Shown here: positions 15,954 to 24,381 of the stretch, one piece after another | Position numbering within the stretch: position 1 is the first letter of the stretch | Layout: each line of letters begins with the position of its first letter | Assembly: GCA_034429745.1 (NCBI GenBank) | Contig: DAOUFY010000074.1 | Coordinates: forward strand, 1-26,111 | Source of the DNA: JBAXBF01 sp034429745 | GTDB taxonomy: Bacteria > Chloroflexota > Anaerolineae > Anaerolineales > DRKV01 | Direction: 5' to 3' | DNA: 26,111 bases | Translations under genes and position numbers: made by a program | The notes under the pieces: model-generated | What the model was told of the DNA's origin: nothing | Databases searched by the model: none | The model's input: only the letters and a program-made list of their open reading frames with translations

Positions 15954-18731
15954 ATGAAATACAATGAAAAAACACTTTGGCATACCCTATCAATTGACGA
16001 AACCATAACCATATTAAATACTGATCCCGAACATGGCTTATCTCACGATGAAGCAGCCCAACGATTAAAATACTTTGGATACAATGAGCTTGCCGAAGTT
16101 CCCCCACCCACATTTTGGGAAATGCTTTGGGAGCAATTCAACAATTTTGTAATATGGATGCTCATTGCCGCTGCCCTCATCTCTGCCTTTTTAGGAGACT
16201 ATCTTGAAGCTGCTGCGATTGCCGCCATTGTCATCTTGAATGCTGTGCTAGGGGTAATCCAAGAACGGAATGCACAAAACGCGCTTGCCTCCCTTAAAAA
16301 GCTGGCCGCTCCGGAAACGACCGTATTGCGATCTGGCAGCCGGATTACTATACCAGCGCGCGAGGTCGTCCCCGGCGATATTGTTTTCTTAGAAGCCGGT
16401 AATTATATCCCTGCTGATCTCCGTCTTATTGAAACAATGAATTTACGCGTTGAAGAAGCCGCCCTTACCGGTGAGTCAGTACCCGTACAAAAGGATGCCC
16501 GTTCAACCATAGATGCAAATGCCAATATCGGAGATCGAAAAAATATGGGGTTTATGGGCACAATCGTTTCTTACGGACGCGGTATTGGGATTGTAACAAG
16601 CACAGGCATGCGCACCCAAATCGGACACATTGCAGAATTGCTGCAAGCAGTTGAAGAAGAAGAAACCCCCTTGCAGCGTCGCCTTAACCAGTTAGGAAAA
16701 ACCCTTGGTGTTGCCGCAATGATTATCTGCGGTATTGTGTTCATTGTAGGGATGATCCAAGGTAATGATCCTTTGAACATGTTTATCGTTGCTGTCAGCT
16801 TAGCCGTAGCAGCCGTACCCGAAGGTTTGCCAGCTGTAGTAACTATAAGCTTGGCTTTAGGCATGCGCGAGATGATCAAGCGCCACGCTTTGATCCGTCG
16901 TTTAGCTTCAGTTGAGACCTTAGGATCAGCAACTGTCATTTGCTCAGACAAAACTGGTACATTCACTCAAAACCAAATGACGGTAACCCATATATGGATA
17001 GATGGAAATACCTACACCGTCACCGGCAGCGGATACCACCCTGAAGGAAAGTTTCATCTCAATGGAAACGAAATTAATATTCTTGCCCACCCTGCTCTGC
17101 GAGAAACATTATGGATCAGCGCGTTAAACAATGACTCGGTTCTGGAAGAGTCCATAAAAGACAATGGCTCAATGAAGTCATATCGAATGGTCGGAGATCC
17201 CACTGAAGGCTCTCTGTTGGTGGCTGCTACGAAAGCTGGCATGTACTATAAAGACCTTAAAAGTGCCTATCCGCGTATAGCTGAAATCCCCTTTGATTCT
17301 AATCGCAAAAGGATGGTTACTGTCCACACCCAAGCGAAAGTACCCGAGCATTTAGCCAAATTGATCTGTCGAGACTTTAATAACTGCCATATTATCACGG
17401 TAAAAGGCGCAGCAGATTTGGTATTAAACCTGTGCAGTTCAATTCTGACCTCTCAAGGCGATATTTTGCCTTTAACAGATGAAAAGCGACGTGAAATTTT
17501 ATTAGCAAACGACGAAATGTCAAAGCAAGCTCTGCGTGTTTTAGCTATTGCTTATAAGCAACACGAAAATGAAATACTGCCCGAAAACCAAGAGATGTGG
17601 GAAAAGGACCTGGTTTTCTGCGGTTTGATGGGTATGATCGATCCACCCCGACCTGAAATACCGCCTGCCATCATTACCGCTAAAAAAGCCGGCCTGCGAA
17701 CGATTATGATCACCGGCGATTACCCTAACACGGCTTCTGCTATTGCTTCTGAAGTTGGCTTATTGCATAATGATTCATCAGTCGTAACCGGCGCTCAAAT
17801 AGACAACCTCTCTGATGAAGAGCTACAGGAAAAAGTAAAAAACACTCTGGTTTTTGCCAGAGTTTCTCCTGAACATAAAGTGCGCATCGTGGAAGCTCTG
17901 AAGAAAAATGGGGAAATTGTTGCCATGACCGGAGATGGAGTCAACGACGCTCCGTCCATCAAACTTGCGGATATTGGCGTGGCTATGGGCATTACCGGCA
18001 CCGACGTGGCTAAGGACGCCGCCGACATGGTGCTGACCGATGATAACTATGCCAGCATCGTCGCTGCCATTGAAGAAGGACGAGTTATCTACAGCAACAT
18101 CCGAAAATTCGTTTATTACTTGCTCTCTTGCAACTTAGCTGAGATCGCTATTATCTTTCTTTCAACGCTACTTTTCCGATCTTCTGCATTAACTGCTATT
18201 CAACTACTTTGGCTGAACTTGGTTACAGATGGCGCTCCGGCGTTAGCACTCGGCACCGAAAAAGCTGAGCCGGGCATTATGGAACAACCTCCGCGCTCAC
18301 CGGATGAGCCCATTATCAACCGCTTTATGCAATTTGGCATTGCAGTGCAAACAATTGCCATCACAGCAGTTACCATGATTGCTTATATTATGGGAATAAA
18401 TACTCACCCAGACATGCCAGCTTATGCAGAAACCATGGCTTTTACAACTTTATCCCTATCTGAACTCGCCCGAGCATACACCGCTCGATCTGAACGGGTT
18501 CCACTCTTTAAAATAGGTATTTTTACAAATCGGTTCATGAATCTGGCTTTTATTTCTTCTGCTTTGCTTGTCTTTCTCGTAATTTATACCCCATTTCTGC
18601 AAGACGTATTCAATACCACCACATTGGAGTGGCAGCATTGGGAAATGATCCTTCCTTTATTGCTTATCCCCTCATTAGCAGCAGAAGCCGTAAAGGTATT
18701 TTTAATGATTAAAAGCAAGGGGCAAACCTAA
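15954..18731 (+). CDS. Calcium-type (P2A) cation-transporting P-type ATPase
   Basis: The 925-residue ATP-driven pump has the full order of motifs. An N-terminal cation-ATPase domain is followed by TGES (173-176) in the actuator and PEGLP (289-293) in M4. The phosphorylation site D-K-T-G-T-F-T is at Asp332, then KGA in the nucleotide domain and TGDGVNDAP at about 658-666. M5 carries N-L-A-E (about 727-730), and M6 has NLVTDGAPA (about 755-763). The Glu in M4, Asn/Glu in M5 and Asn/Asp in M6 match both SERCA calcium sites, so Ca2+ (or Mn2+) export is likely. Phe replaces the usual Leu after DKTGT. AGGAG lies 10 nt before the ATG. It is a single gene, and its stop codon lies inside the terminator stem shared with valS. 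Confidence 0.92.
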   Translation: MKYNEKTLWHTLSIDETITILNTDPEHGLSHDEAAQRLKYFGYNELAEVPPPTFWEMLWEQFNNFVIWMLIAAALISAFLGDYLEAAAIAAIVILNAVLGVIQERNAQNALASLKKLAAPETTVLRSGSRITIPAREVVPGDIVFLEAGNYIPADLRLIETMNLRVEEAALTGESVPVQKDARSTIDANANIGDRKNMGFMGTIVSYGRGIGIVTSTGMRTQIGHIAELLQAVEEEETPLQRRLNQLGKTLGVAAMIICGIVFIVGMIQGNDPLNMFIVAVSLAVAAVPEGLPAVVTISLALGMREMIKRHALIRRLASVETLGSATVICSDKTGTFTQNQMTVTHIWIDGNTYTVTGSGYHPEGKFHLNGNEINILAHPALRETLWISALNNDSVLEESIKDNGSMKSYRMVGDPTEGSLLVAATKAGMYYKDLKSAYPRIAEIPFDSNRKRMVTVHTQAKVPEHLAKLICRDFNNCHIITVKGAADLVLNLCSSILTSQGDILPLTDEKRREILLANDEMSKQALRVLAIAYKQHENEILPENQEMWEKDLVFCGLMGMIDPPRPEIPPAIITAKKAGLRTIMITGDYPNTASAIASEVGLLHNDSSVVTGAQIDNLSDEELQEKVKNTLVFARVSPEHKVRIVEALKKNGEIVAMTGDGVNDAPSIKLADIGVAMGITGTDVAKDAADMVLTDDNYASIVAAIEEGRVIYSNIRKFVYYLLSCNLAEIAIIFLSTLLFRSSALTAIQLLWLNLVTDGAPALALGTEKAEPGIMEQPPRSPDEPIINRFMQFGIAVQTIAITAVTMIAYIMGINTHPDMPAYAETMAFTTLSLSELARAYTARSERVPLFKIGIFTNRFMNLAFISSALLVFLVIYTPFLQDVFNTTTLEWQHWEMILPLLLIPSLAAEAVKVFLMIKSKGQT

Positions 18732-18750
18732 TCCTAATAGTTTGCCCCTT
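18717..18750. terminator. Bidirectional terminator between the ATPase and valS
   Basis: There is a perfect 11-bp inverted repeat, AAGGGGCAAAC (18717-18727) and GTTTGCCCCTT (18740-18750), with a 12-nt loop. The left arm contains the end of the ATPase coding sequence and the stop codon is just inside the loop. On the minus strand the hairpin is followed by GCTTTTAATC, a short T-rich run. On the plus strand the tail is poorer in T, so it probably works best for valS. Confidence 0.75.
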
Positions 18751-18774
18751 CATTTACGCAGTACTAAGGAATGC

Positions 18775-21465
18775 TTAAATCCCTAATTGTTGGCGAATTT
18801 TCTTCGCACTCTCCTGAAATTGGGATAATCGCTGACGCTCCTTCTCGACAACATGCGGAGGAGCTTTCTGTGAAAAATCGCTTCCCAGCAGTTTTTCTAG
18901 ACGCTCAATCTGCTCTTCCGTTTTTTCCAATTCTTTACGCAGCCTTTGAATTTCATCTTCTCTGTCAACAATATCAGCCAACGGCAAGAAAATCTCCACT
19001 TTACCTGCCACCAAAGCAATGTGCCCTTCGGGCTTTTCAATTTGCTCTTCCGCAATCACCAATCGCTCAGGGTCCAAGCGCGCCAGCGCAGCTATAGCAG
19101 CTTGCTGCTCTCTGATGACTGGCGCTTTGTCCCCTGCAACTAAAAGCGCCGCTAACTTTTGCGCTGGAGGTACTTGCTTCTCCGCCCGCAGATTGCGGAT
19201 TACCCTAACCACCTCTTGGATTAGAGTAAAATCGGCAATTTTTTGCTGCTCCCAATCTTCTTCTGGGCGCGGCTGCGGGAAGGGGGCAATTATTAATGCA
19301 TCAGGCAAAGACTTGCTCTCACCCAATGCCTGCTTCAAATGCTGCCATAATTCTTCAGTAACGAAAGGAATAAAAGGATGTAGCAGACGCAAACTTAAAT
19401 CAAGCAGGTTGGCTAAATTCTGAGCCGTGTAATATGCTCTATCTCCGTCTTCAGAGAGCTGCAGTTTGGACACTTCCACATACCAATCGGCAAACTCGCT
19501 CCAAAAGAAGTCATAAATCAAGCGGCCGGCTTCACCATATTGGAAATTCTGGAATAAACGCTCCACATCTCTGATCAACCCCTGCATTTTTGCCCAAATC
19601 CAAGAATCTGCTAACGTCCACTGCGGTGGTGCAGAAGCTTCCTTGGGTGCCTGTTCAAGTGCTGAAAGTACAAACCTCCCAGCATTCCATATCTTGTTAA
19701 TAAAATTGCGATTTGCCTCTACCTTCTTAATACTCAAATTCATATCGTTGCCCGGTGTTGAACCGACGAGTAAAGTAAAGCGCAATGCATCTGTGCCTAA
19801 CTCATCCATTACGACTAGTGGGTCAATCACATTGCCATAGGTTTTGCTCATTTTGCGGCCATGTTCATCGCGGATCAATCCATGCAAATAAACAGTATGA
19901 AAAGGGGGTTTGCCAGTAAAAGCTAAACCCATCATAATCATTCTTGCAACCCAAAAGAACAAAATATCATAGCCGGTTTCCATATATGACGTTGGGTAAA
20001 AATAGCGATAATCGGGCGTGTCTTCAGGCCAACCTAAGGTAGAAAAGGGCCATAAACCCGAAGAAAACCACGTATCCAACACATCTTCATCTTGGACTAA
20101 GGCAACCTCCTCTCCAAAATGCTTTTTTGCTTTTTCCATGGCCTCTTCATAGGAGTGGGCGCAAAACATGCTCCCGTCGGGTGCATACCACACGGGAATG
20201 CGATGTCCCCACCATAATTGGCGGCTTATACACCAATCTTTAATGTTCTCCAGCCAATTATAATAGACCTTAGTAAACCGCTCTGGTATAATTTTAATCT
20301 CGCCCTCTTGTACAGCTTTTAATGCCGCCTGGGCTAATGGCTCAATTTTCACAAACCATTGCTCCGAAACCATCGGTTCAACAATTTCTCCCCCTCTTTG
20401 CGAACGCGGCACAGTAAGAGTGTATGGCTCTTCTTTTAACGTCAATCCGGCCGCACGCATATCCTCCCAAAGTTTCTTACGGCATTCAAACCGATCAAGT
20501 CCTTGATAAATTCCTCCCAAATGATTAACCCTAGCTAATTGATCAAAAATGGAAAGAACTTCCAAATTATGTTTTAACCCAATTTCATAGTCATTTGGAT
20601 CATGGCCTGGGGTAATTTTCAACGCTCCAGTCCCAAAACTCATATCTACATATTCATCGGCAATTACCGGTATTTGTCGGTTTAGGATCGGTACAAGTAC
20701 TTTACGCCCAATAAATTTTTGGTAGCGTTCATCGTTAGGGTGAACTGCCACAGCGGTATCACCTAGGATTGTCTCAGGACGAGTAGTGGCTACTGGAATA
20801 TATTCATTATCTGAATTCGCCAATCTGTACTTGAAATAATACAAAGTACCTGGTTCTTCGGTATATTCAACCTCCAAGTCTGATACCGCCGTTTTTAACC
20901 CGGGAGACCAGTTTATCATGCGCAAACCGCGGTAAATTAGCCCCCTCTCGTAAAGGGTAACAAAAGCATGTCTCACGGCTTTTGACAAACCCTCATCTAA
21001 AGTAAATCGTACTCTATCCCAATCACAGGATGCACCTAACCTTCTAATTTGTTTGTAAATCAAGCCCCCATATTTTTCTTTCCATGCCCAAGTACGGGCA
21101 ATAAATGCTTCCCTGCCTATTTGTTCACGCGTCAATCCTTCCTTCTGCAAAGCCTTTTCGACTTGCAGTTGAGTAGCTATTCCAGCATGATCTGAACCTG
21201 GTACCCATAAGGTGGAATACCCTTTCATGCGATGATAGCGGATCATTAGGTCTTCCATAGAAACAAACATGGCATGTCCCAAATGTAATTCCCCTGTTAC
21301 ATTTGGTGGAGGAATAGTAATGACAAAAGGTTTAATTGTCGGGTCAAAATTGGGCTTCATGGGGTCATTATGGGGTTTAAAATAACCTTTTGATTCCCAT
21401 TCTTGGTAAAGTCTATCTTCTGTTGATTTAAAATCATAAGTTTTTGGTAAACGATAATCAGGCAT
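18775..21465 (-). CDS. valS: Valyl-tRNA synthetase
   Basis: This 896-residue class I aminoacyl-tRNA synthetase charges tRNA-Val. The HIGH-type motif is H-L-G-H-A (61-65) after PPPNVTGEL, and the KMSKS-type motif is KMSKT (about residues 535-545) in RKMSKTYGNVIDP. The editing (CP1) domain lies in between with VATTRPETILGDTA and GTGALKITPGHDPND. The anticodon-binding helices follow (FIPFVTEELWQ). The C-terminal arm (about 830-896) is a charged coiled coil, a ValS hallmark (RLRKELEKTEEQIERLEKLL). AGGAG lies about 8 nt before the ATG. It is a monocistronic gene preceded by a T-box leader with a valine specifier, so expression should rise when tRNA-Val is uncharged. Length is as expected. Confidence 0.97.
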   Translation of the reverse strand: MPDYRLPKTYDFKSTEDRLYQEWESKGYFKPHNDPMKPNFDPTIKPFVITIPPPNVTGELHLGHAMFVSMEDLMIRYHRMKGYSTLWVPGSDHAGIATQLQVEKALQKEGLTREQIGREAFIARTWAWKEKYGGLIYKQIRRLGASCDWDRVRFTLDEGLSKAVRHAFVTLYERGLIYRGLRMINWSPGLKTAVSDLEVEYTEEPGTLYYFKYRLANSDNEYIPVATTRPETILGDTAVAVHPNDERYQKFIGRKVLVPILNRQIPVIADEYVDMSFGTGALKITPGHDPNDYEIGLKHNLEVLSIFDQLARVNHLGGIYQGLDRFECRKKLWEDMRAAGLTLKEEPYTLTVPRSQRGGEIVEPMVSEQWFVKIEPLAQAALKAVQEGEIKIIPERFTKVYYNWLENIKDWCISRQLWWGHRIPVWYAPDGSMFCAHSYEEAMEKAKKHFGEEVALVQDEDVLDTWFSSGLWPFSTLGWPEDTPDYRYFYPTSYMETGYDILFFWVARMIMMGLAFTGKPPFHTVYLHGLIRDEHGRKMSKTYGNVIDPLVVMDELGTDALRFTLLVGSTPGNDMNLSIKKVEANRNFINKIWNAGRFVLSALEQAPKEASAPPQWTLADSWIWAKMQGLIRDVERLFQNFQYGEAGRLIYDFFWSEFADWYVEVSKLQLSEDGDRAYYTAQNLANLLDLSLRLLHPFIPFVTEELWQHLKQALGESKSLPDALIIAPFPQPRPEEDWEQQKIADFTLIQEVVRVIRNLRAEKQVPPAQKLAALLVAGDKAPVIREQQAAIAALARLDPERLVIAEEQIEKPEGHIALVAGKVEIFLPLADIVDREDEIQRLRKELEKTEEQIERLEKLLGSDFSQKAPPHVVEKERQRLSQFQESAKKIRQQLGI

Positions 21466-21500
21466 AAAAGTTCTCCTAATTAAAACAATAAATTCTCACA

Positions 21501-21806
21501 TATAAAAAGACCTTTCATCCACTTGAGGACGAAAGGTCTTTATCTTTCCGCGGTACCACCTCAATTCAGCCGCTAAGGCGGCTGCACTTCTGCTTTAAGC
21601 AAGCCTTTTGCTGTAACGGGCAACCCCGTGCTGTTCTACTCACCGATTCGGTTTTCTTCAGCATTCCATCTAGGCGACCTTCGGCATCGTTTTCTGGAGA
21701 GGGCTTTCAGCCTATTGACCCTCCTCTCTAACACAGCTATGCCGTGATTACCAGGGTTTCGCTGCTTACTCCTCCTAGGCAAGTTGGTATTTACTTTTCT
21801 TTTACC
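21501..21806 (-). promoter_or_regulatory. Valine T-box riboswitch leader of valS
   Basis: The minus-strand leader holds every T-box element in order. The base of stem I is CTAGG (21778-21774) with CCTAG (21674-21670). An AGTA loop-E element is at 21770-21767. A distal arm pairs GAGAGGAGGG with GCCCTCTC. On the 3' side GAA is followed by the specifier codon GTC (Val, 21678-21676). The T-box AGGTGGTACCGCGG (21561-21548) has TGGT as the acceptor-binding bases, and the final T complements the A73 discriminator expected of tRNA-Val. The leader ends in an intrinsic terminator. Uncharged tRNA-Val would bind stem I and the antiterminator and allow read-through into valS. Confidence 0.93.
21503..21541 (-). 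terminator. Intrinsic terminator of the valS T-box
   Basis: On the minus strand an 11-bp stem pairs AAAGACCTTTC (21541-21531) with GAAAGGTCTTT (21516-21506). A TCC/GGA inner pairing is possible, and the sequence runs on into TTTATA. It directly follows the T-box sequence, so the antiterminator and terminator are mutually exclusive as in standard T-box leaders. Confidence 0.9.
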
Positions 21807-21812
21807 CTCATT

Positions 21813-21841
21813 ATTATAATTCATCCAATTCATTCCGTCAA
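21813..21841 (-). promoter_or_regulatory. valS promoter
   Basis: On the minus strand TTGACG (21841-21836), a 17-nt spacer and TATAAT (21818-21813) form a near-consensus promoter. The predicted start is at about 21806, just before the T-box stem I. The 587 bp between valS and the nuoE-like gene are filled by this leader, this promoter and the divergent promoter. Positions 21842-21981 hold no gene that I can see. Confidence 0.75.
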
Positions 21842-21981
21842 CGTTTTTGGATACTCATTTGCAAAAGCTTATCCTTTTCAAATATTATGTCATTTACGGT
21901 AATAGGTATTCTATTTTACGGCATAACGCGTCATAATTTTATTGATTATTGTAATTATTGATGATTTAGTGTGAATTTCCC

Positions 21982-22010
21982 TTGTTAATAAGACAATTAT
22001 AGGTTATAAT
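21982..22010 (+). promoter_or_regulatory. Promoter of the nuoE-nuoF-nuoG-like operon
   Basis: TTGTTA (21982-21987), a 17-nt spacer and a perfect TATAAT (22005-22010) precede the operon. The predicted start at about 22017 leaves a leader of about 36 nt that includes a strong GGGAGGG ribosome site. Just upstream, the octamer TTATTGAT occurs twice (21939-21946 and 21955-21962), 16 bp apart. Confidence 0.65.
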
Positions 22011-22052
22011 AAATCCACTAGCTTATCTAATAAAAATGGGAGGGCTCAATCT

Positions 22053-22505
22053 TTGAACACTGAAGACTATGACAGCTTATTCTCTTCATGCTCAGGCAGC
22101 CGCAGTGATCTCATTCCCCTTCTGCAGAAAGTTCAAGAGGTTGAAGGATACATCTCACCCCAAAGCGTTAAAGCCATAGCACAATTTCTCAAACTATCTG
22201 AAAACGAAATTTTTGGGGTGGCATCTTTTTATGCGCAATTCCGTTTCACTCCACCCGGCAAGCACTCCATCCATATTTGTTTGGGTACAGCCTGCCATGT
22301 ACAGGGCGGACCCATTGTCCAGCAAGCCATAGAACGGAAACTAGGTATCTCCACCGGGGAGATAACCCCTGATAGGCGTTTTGATATCCAACGGGTTGCT
22401 TGTCTTGGCTGCTGCAGTCTTGCACCAGTTGTAAAAATAGACAATGATATTTACAGCCATGTTAATGTTGATTGTTTAGATAAAATGCTGAGCGCGTATG
22501 AGTAA
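22053..22505 (+). CDS. NuoE-like [2Fe-2S] subunit (24-kDa type) of an NAD(H) oxidoreductase
   Basis: The 150-residue protein matches the thioredoxin-like ferredoxin subunit found in complex I (NuoE), HndA/HydC hydrogenases and NAD-linked formate dehydrogenases. The four cluster ligands are visible: Cys76 and Cys81 (CLGTAC), and Cys117 and Cys121 (CLGCC). A helical N-terminal part (LIPLLQKVQEVEGYISPQSVKAIA) is typical. The length is normal for the short HndA/HydC type. The start is TTG, supported by GGGAGGG (22038-22044) 8 nt upstream, because no ATG is available near the conserved N-terminus. It overlaps the next gene by 8 nt, which implies coupled translation and a 1:1 partner. Confidence 0.93.
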   Translation: MNTEDYDSLFSSCSGSRSDLIPLLQKVQEVEGYISPQSVKAIAQFLKLSENEIFGVASFYAQFRFTPPGKHSIHICLGTACHVQGGPIVQQAIERKLGISTGEITPDRRFDIQRVACLGCCSLAPVVKIDNDIYSHVNVDCLDKMLSAYE

Positions 22506-24372
22506 TTATTATTTATTAAAACAACAAGCCACTGCAGAATGGCAGGCTTTATTGAATAATTCGCAGCCGCGTATATATGTAGGTACAGCTTCCTGTGGAA
22601 GGGCTGCCGGCGCATTGGAAGTCGTTCAAGCAATCCAAGCATATCTAGCAGAGGGTAATATCCAACTTGCACTAATCCAAACCGGCTGTATTGGATTGTG
22701 TCATCAAGAACCACTAATGGATATTGTTGTGCCCGGCAAAACCCGCCTCTCTTACAGCAAAGTAAACCCAGATAAAGCCCATATTATCCTTGATTCACTC
22801 TTCAACAAACAGCAATACTTGCCTAAGCTCGTGTTAGGCCAGATAGTTGAAGATCCCAAGCAGCAGCCATACCCTGTTCCCTATCTCTTTGATCATCCAA
22901 TGCTGAAATCGCAGCAACGGATTGTACTGCGCAATTGCGGAATAATTGACCCCGAAAATATCATGCATTACATCGCTAATGATGGTTACTTGGGTTTGAT
23001 GAAAGCCTTTGAAAATGGTCCTGTTTGGGTTATTGAACAAATCAAACTTTCCGAGCTGCGCGGACGCGGTGGAGCAGGTTTTCCAACTGCCATGAAATGG
23101 GAAATTTGCCGTGCTATGCGCGGTGACGAAAAAACCATTATCTGCAATGCCGATGAGGGGGATCCCGGCGCATTTATGAATCGCTCACTTATCGAAGGTG
23201 ATCCACATGCTGTGTTAGAAGGACTGCTATGTGCCGGCTTCGCCATCGGAGCTAGACACGGTATCATTTACATCCGGGCTGAATATCCTTTAGCAGTCCA
23301 AAGATTGAAAAAAGCCGTCGAACAGATGAAGGAATACGGCTTTCTCGGAGAAAATATTCAAGGTTCTGGCTTCCATTTTGATATAAGCATCAAAGAAGGC
23401 GCAGGAGCATTTGTATGCGGTGAAGAAACCGCCCTAATCGCTTCTATAGAAGGCAAGCGCGGCATGCCAAGGTCAAAACCTCCCTACCCTGCAGAAGCCG
23501 GTTTATGGGGTAAACCAACAGTAATTAACAACACTGAAACTTTAGGTACTGTACCCCATATCCTGCGAAATGGCGGAGAATGGTATCACTCCTTCGGAAT
23601 CGAAAAAAATCGCGGTTCAAAAACCTTTTCCCTGGCAGGGAAAATCCAACATACCGGTTTAATTGAGGTACCTTTAGGAACAACTTTACGCGAAGTCATT
23701 TTCGATATTGGGGGAGGTACAAAGAAACCTTTCAAAGCTGTGCAGACCGGAGGGCCTTCCGGCGGATGCATACCGAGTGAGCATCTTGATATACCCCTCA
23801 GCTACGAAGCCTTAGCTTCTGTGGGTTCCATCATGGGCTCAGGAGGCTTGGTAGTTATGGATAGCGACAGCTGTGCAGTAGATGTTGCCCGATACTTTTT
23901 ACGTTTCACTCAGAAAGAATCCTGTGGCAAATGCGTTCCCTGCCGTATTGGCACATTACAGATGGTCAACTTGTTGGATAAGATTGCCATGGGGTATGGT
24001 ACGCTTGAGGACCTAGACTTGCTCGAAGAGTTATCTCAAACCGTCAGCAAAGGCTCGCTGTGCAATTTAGGAGCAACGGCTCCAAATCCAGTTAAAACCA
24101 CACTGAAATATTTTCGTGAAGAATATCTTGAACACATTGAACAAAAATTCTGCCGGGCTGGAGTTTGCGCCGGGTTATTTGCTTATGAAATTGATGCCGA
24201 TAAATGCAACGGTTGCCACCTATGTGTAAAGAGCTGCCCTTCCAACGCCATTCTTGGGGAGAGACGTCAGCCTCATCAAATAGATCAAGAAAAATGCATA
24301 CAATGTCGAGCTTGCTATTTTGCCTGTCATTTTGAGGCAATCAACATAATTCCTCATCCTTCACACGTTTAA
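22498..24372 (+). CDS. NuoF-like FMN/NAD(H)-binding subunit with C-terminal 2x[4Fe-4S] ferredoxin (HydB/HndC type)
   Basis: The 624-residue flavoprotein is the NAD(H)-reacting subunit of a soluble oxidoreductase. Its order is: a thioredoxin-like domain (Cys33, Cys64 and Cys68 visible), the FMN site GRGGAGFP (188-195), the NAD-region sequence GAGAFVCGEETALI (301-314), and a [4Fe-4S] site SCGKCVPC (Cys476, 479, 482) with Cys522. A bacterial-ferredoxin domain has two CxxCxxCxxxC motifs (Cys570-580 and Cys600-610). The N-terminal and C-terminal iron-sulfur extensions are those of HydB/HndC and NAD-linked formate dehydrogenase beta subunits, absent from respiratory NuoF. Whether it bifurcates electrons cannot be told from sequence. 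Translation is coupled to the nuoE-like gene. The next gene begins 9 nt after its stop, in the same frame. Confidence 0.93.
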   Translation: MSNYYLLKQQATAEWQALLNNSQPRIYVGTASCGRAAGALEVVQAIQAYLAEGNIQLALIQTGCIGLCHQEPLMDIVVPGKTRLSYSKVNPDKAHIILDSLFNKQQYLPKLVLGQIVEDPKQQPYPVPYLFDHPMLKSQQRIVLRNCGIIDPENIMHYIANDGYLGLMKAFENGPVWVIEQIKLSELRGRGGAGFPTAMKWEICRAMRGDEKTIICNADEGDPGAFMNRSLIEGDPHAVLEGLLCAGFAIGARHGIIYIRAEYPLAVQRLKKAVEQMKEYGFLGENIQGSGFHFDISIKEGAGAFVCGEETALIASIEGKRGMPRSKPPYPAEAGLWGKPTVINNTETLGTVPHILRNGGEWYHSFGIEKNRGSKTFSLAGKIQHTGLIEVPLGTTLREVIFDIGGGTKKPFKAVQTGGPSGGCIPSEHLDIPLSYEALASVGSIMGSGGLVVMDSDSCAVDVARYFLRFTQKESCGKCVPCRIGTLQMVNLLDKIAMGYGTLEDLDLLEELSQTVSKGSLCNLGATAPNPVKTTLKYFREEYLEHIEQKFCRAGVCAGLFAYEIDADKCNGCHLCVKSCPSNAILGERRQPHQIDQEKCIQCRACYFACHFEAINIIPHPSHV

Positions 24373-24381
24373 ATTCCTGCT

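Noticed and set aside
16571..16966. A 131-codon antisense frame inside the P-type ATPase gene
   Set aside because: It is a mirror of the ATPase coding bias with no ribosome site or recognisable domain, and the ATPase frame is unambiguous.
21636..21833. A 65-codon reading frame on the minus strand within the valS leader
   Set aside because: It lies entirely in the T-box RNA structure, with arginine-rich low-complexity sequence explained by the conserved stem-loops.
21943..21962. FNR/CRP-like site TTGAT...
   Set aside because: Only one TTGAT half-site is good. The ATCAA partner at 4-nt spacing is absent (GTAAT instead).
21982..21997. TTGT...ACAA inverted repeat at the nuoE-like promoter as a Rex (NADH sensor) operator
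   Set aside because: The arms are only 7 nt apart, while Rex sites need an 18-bp TTGTnAnnnnnnTnACAA-type palindrome. The inner bases do not match.
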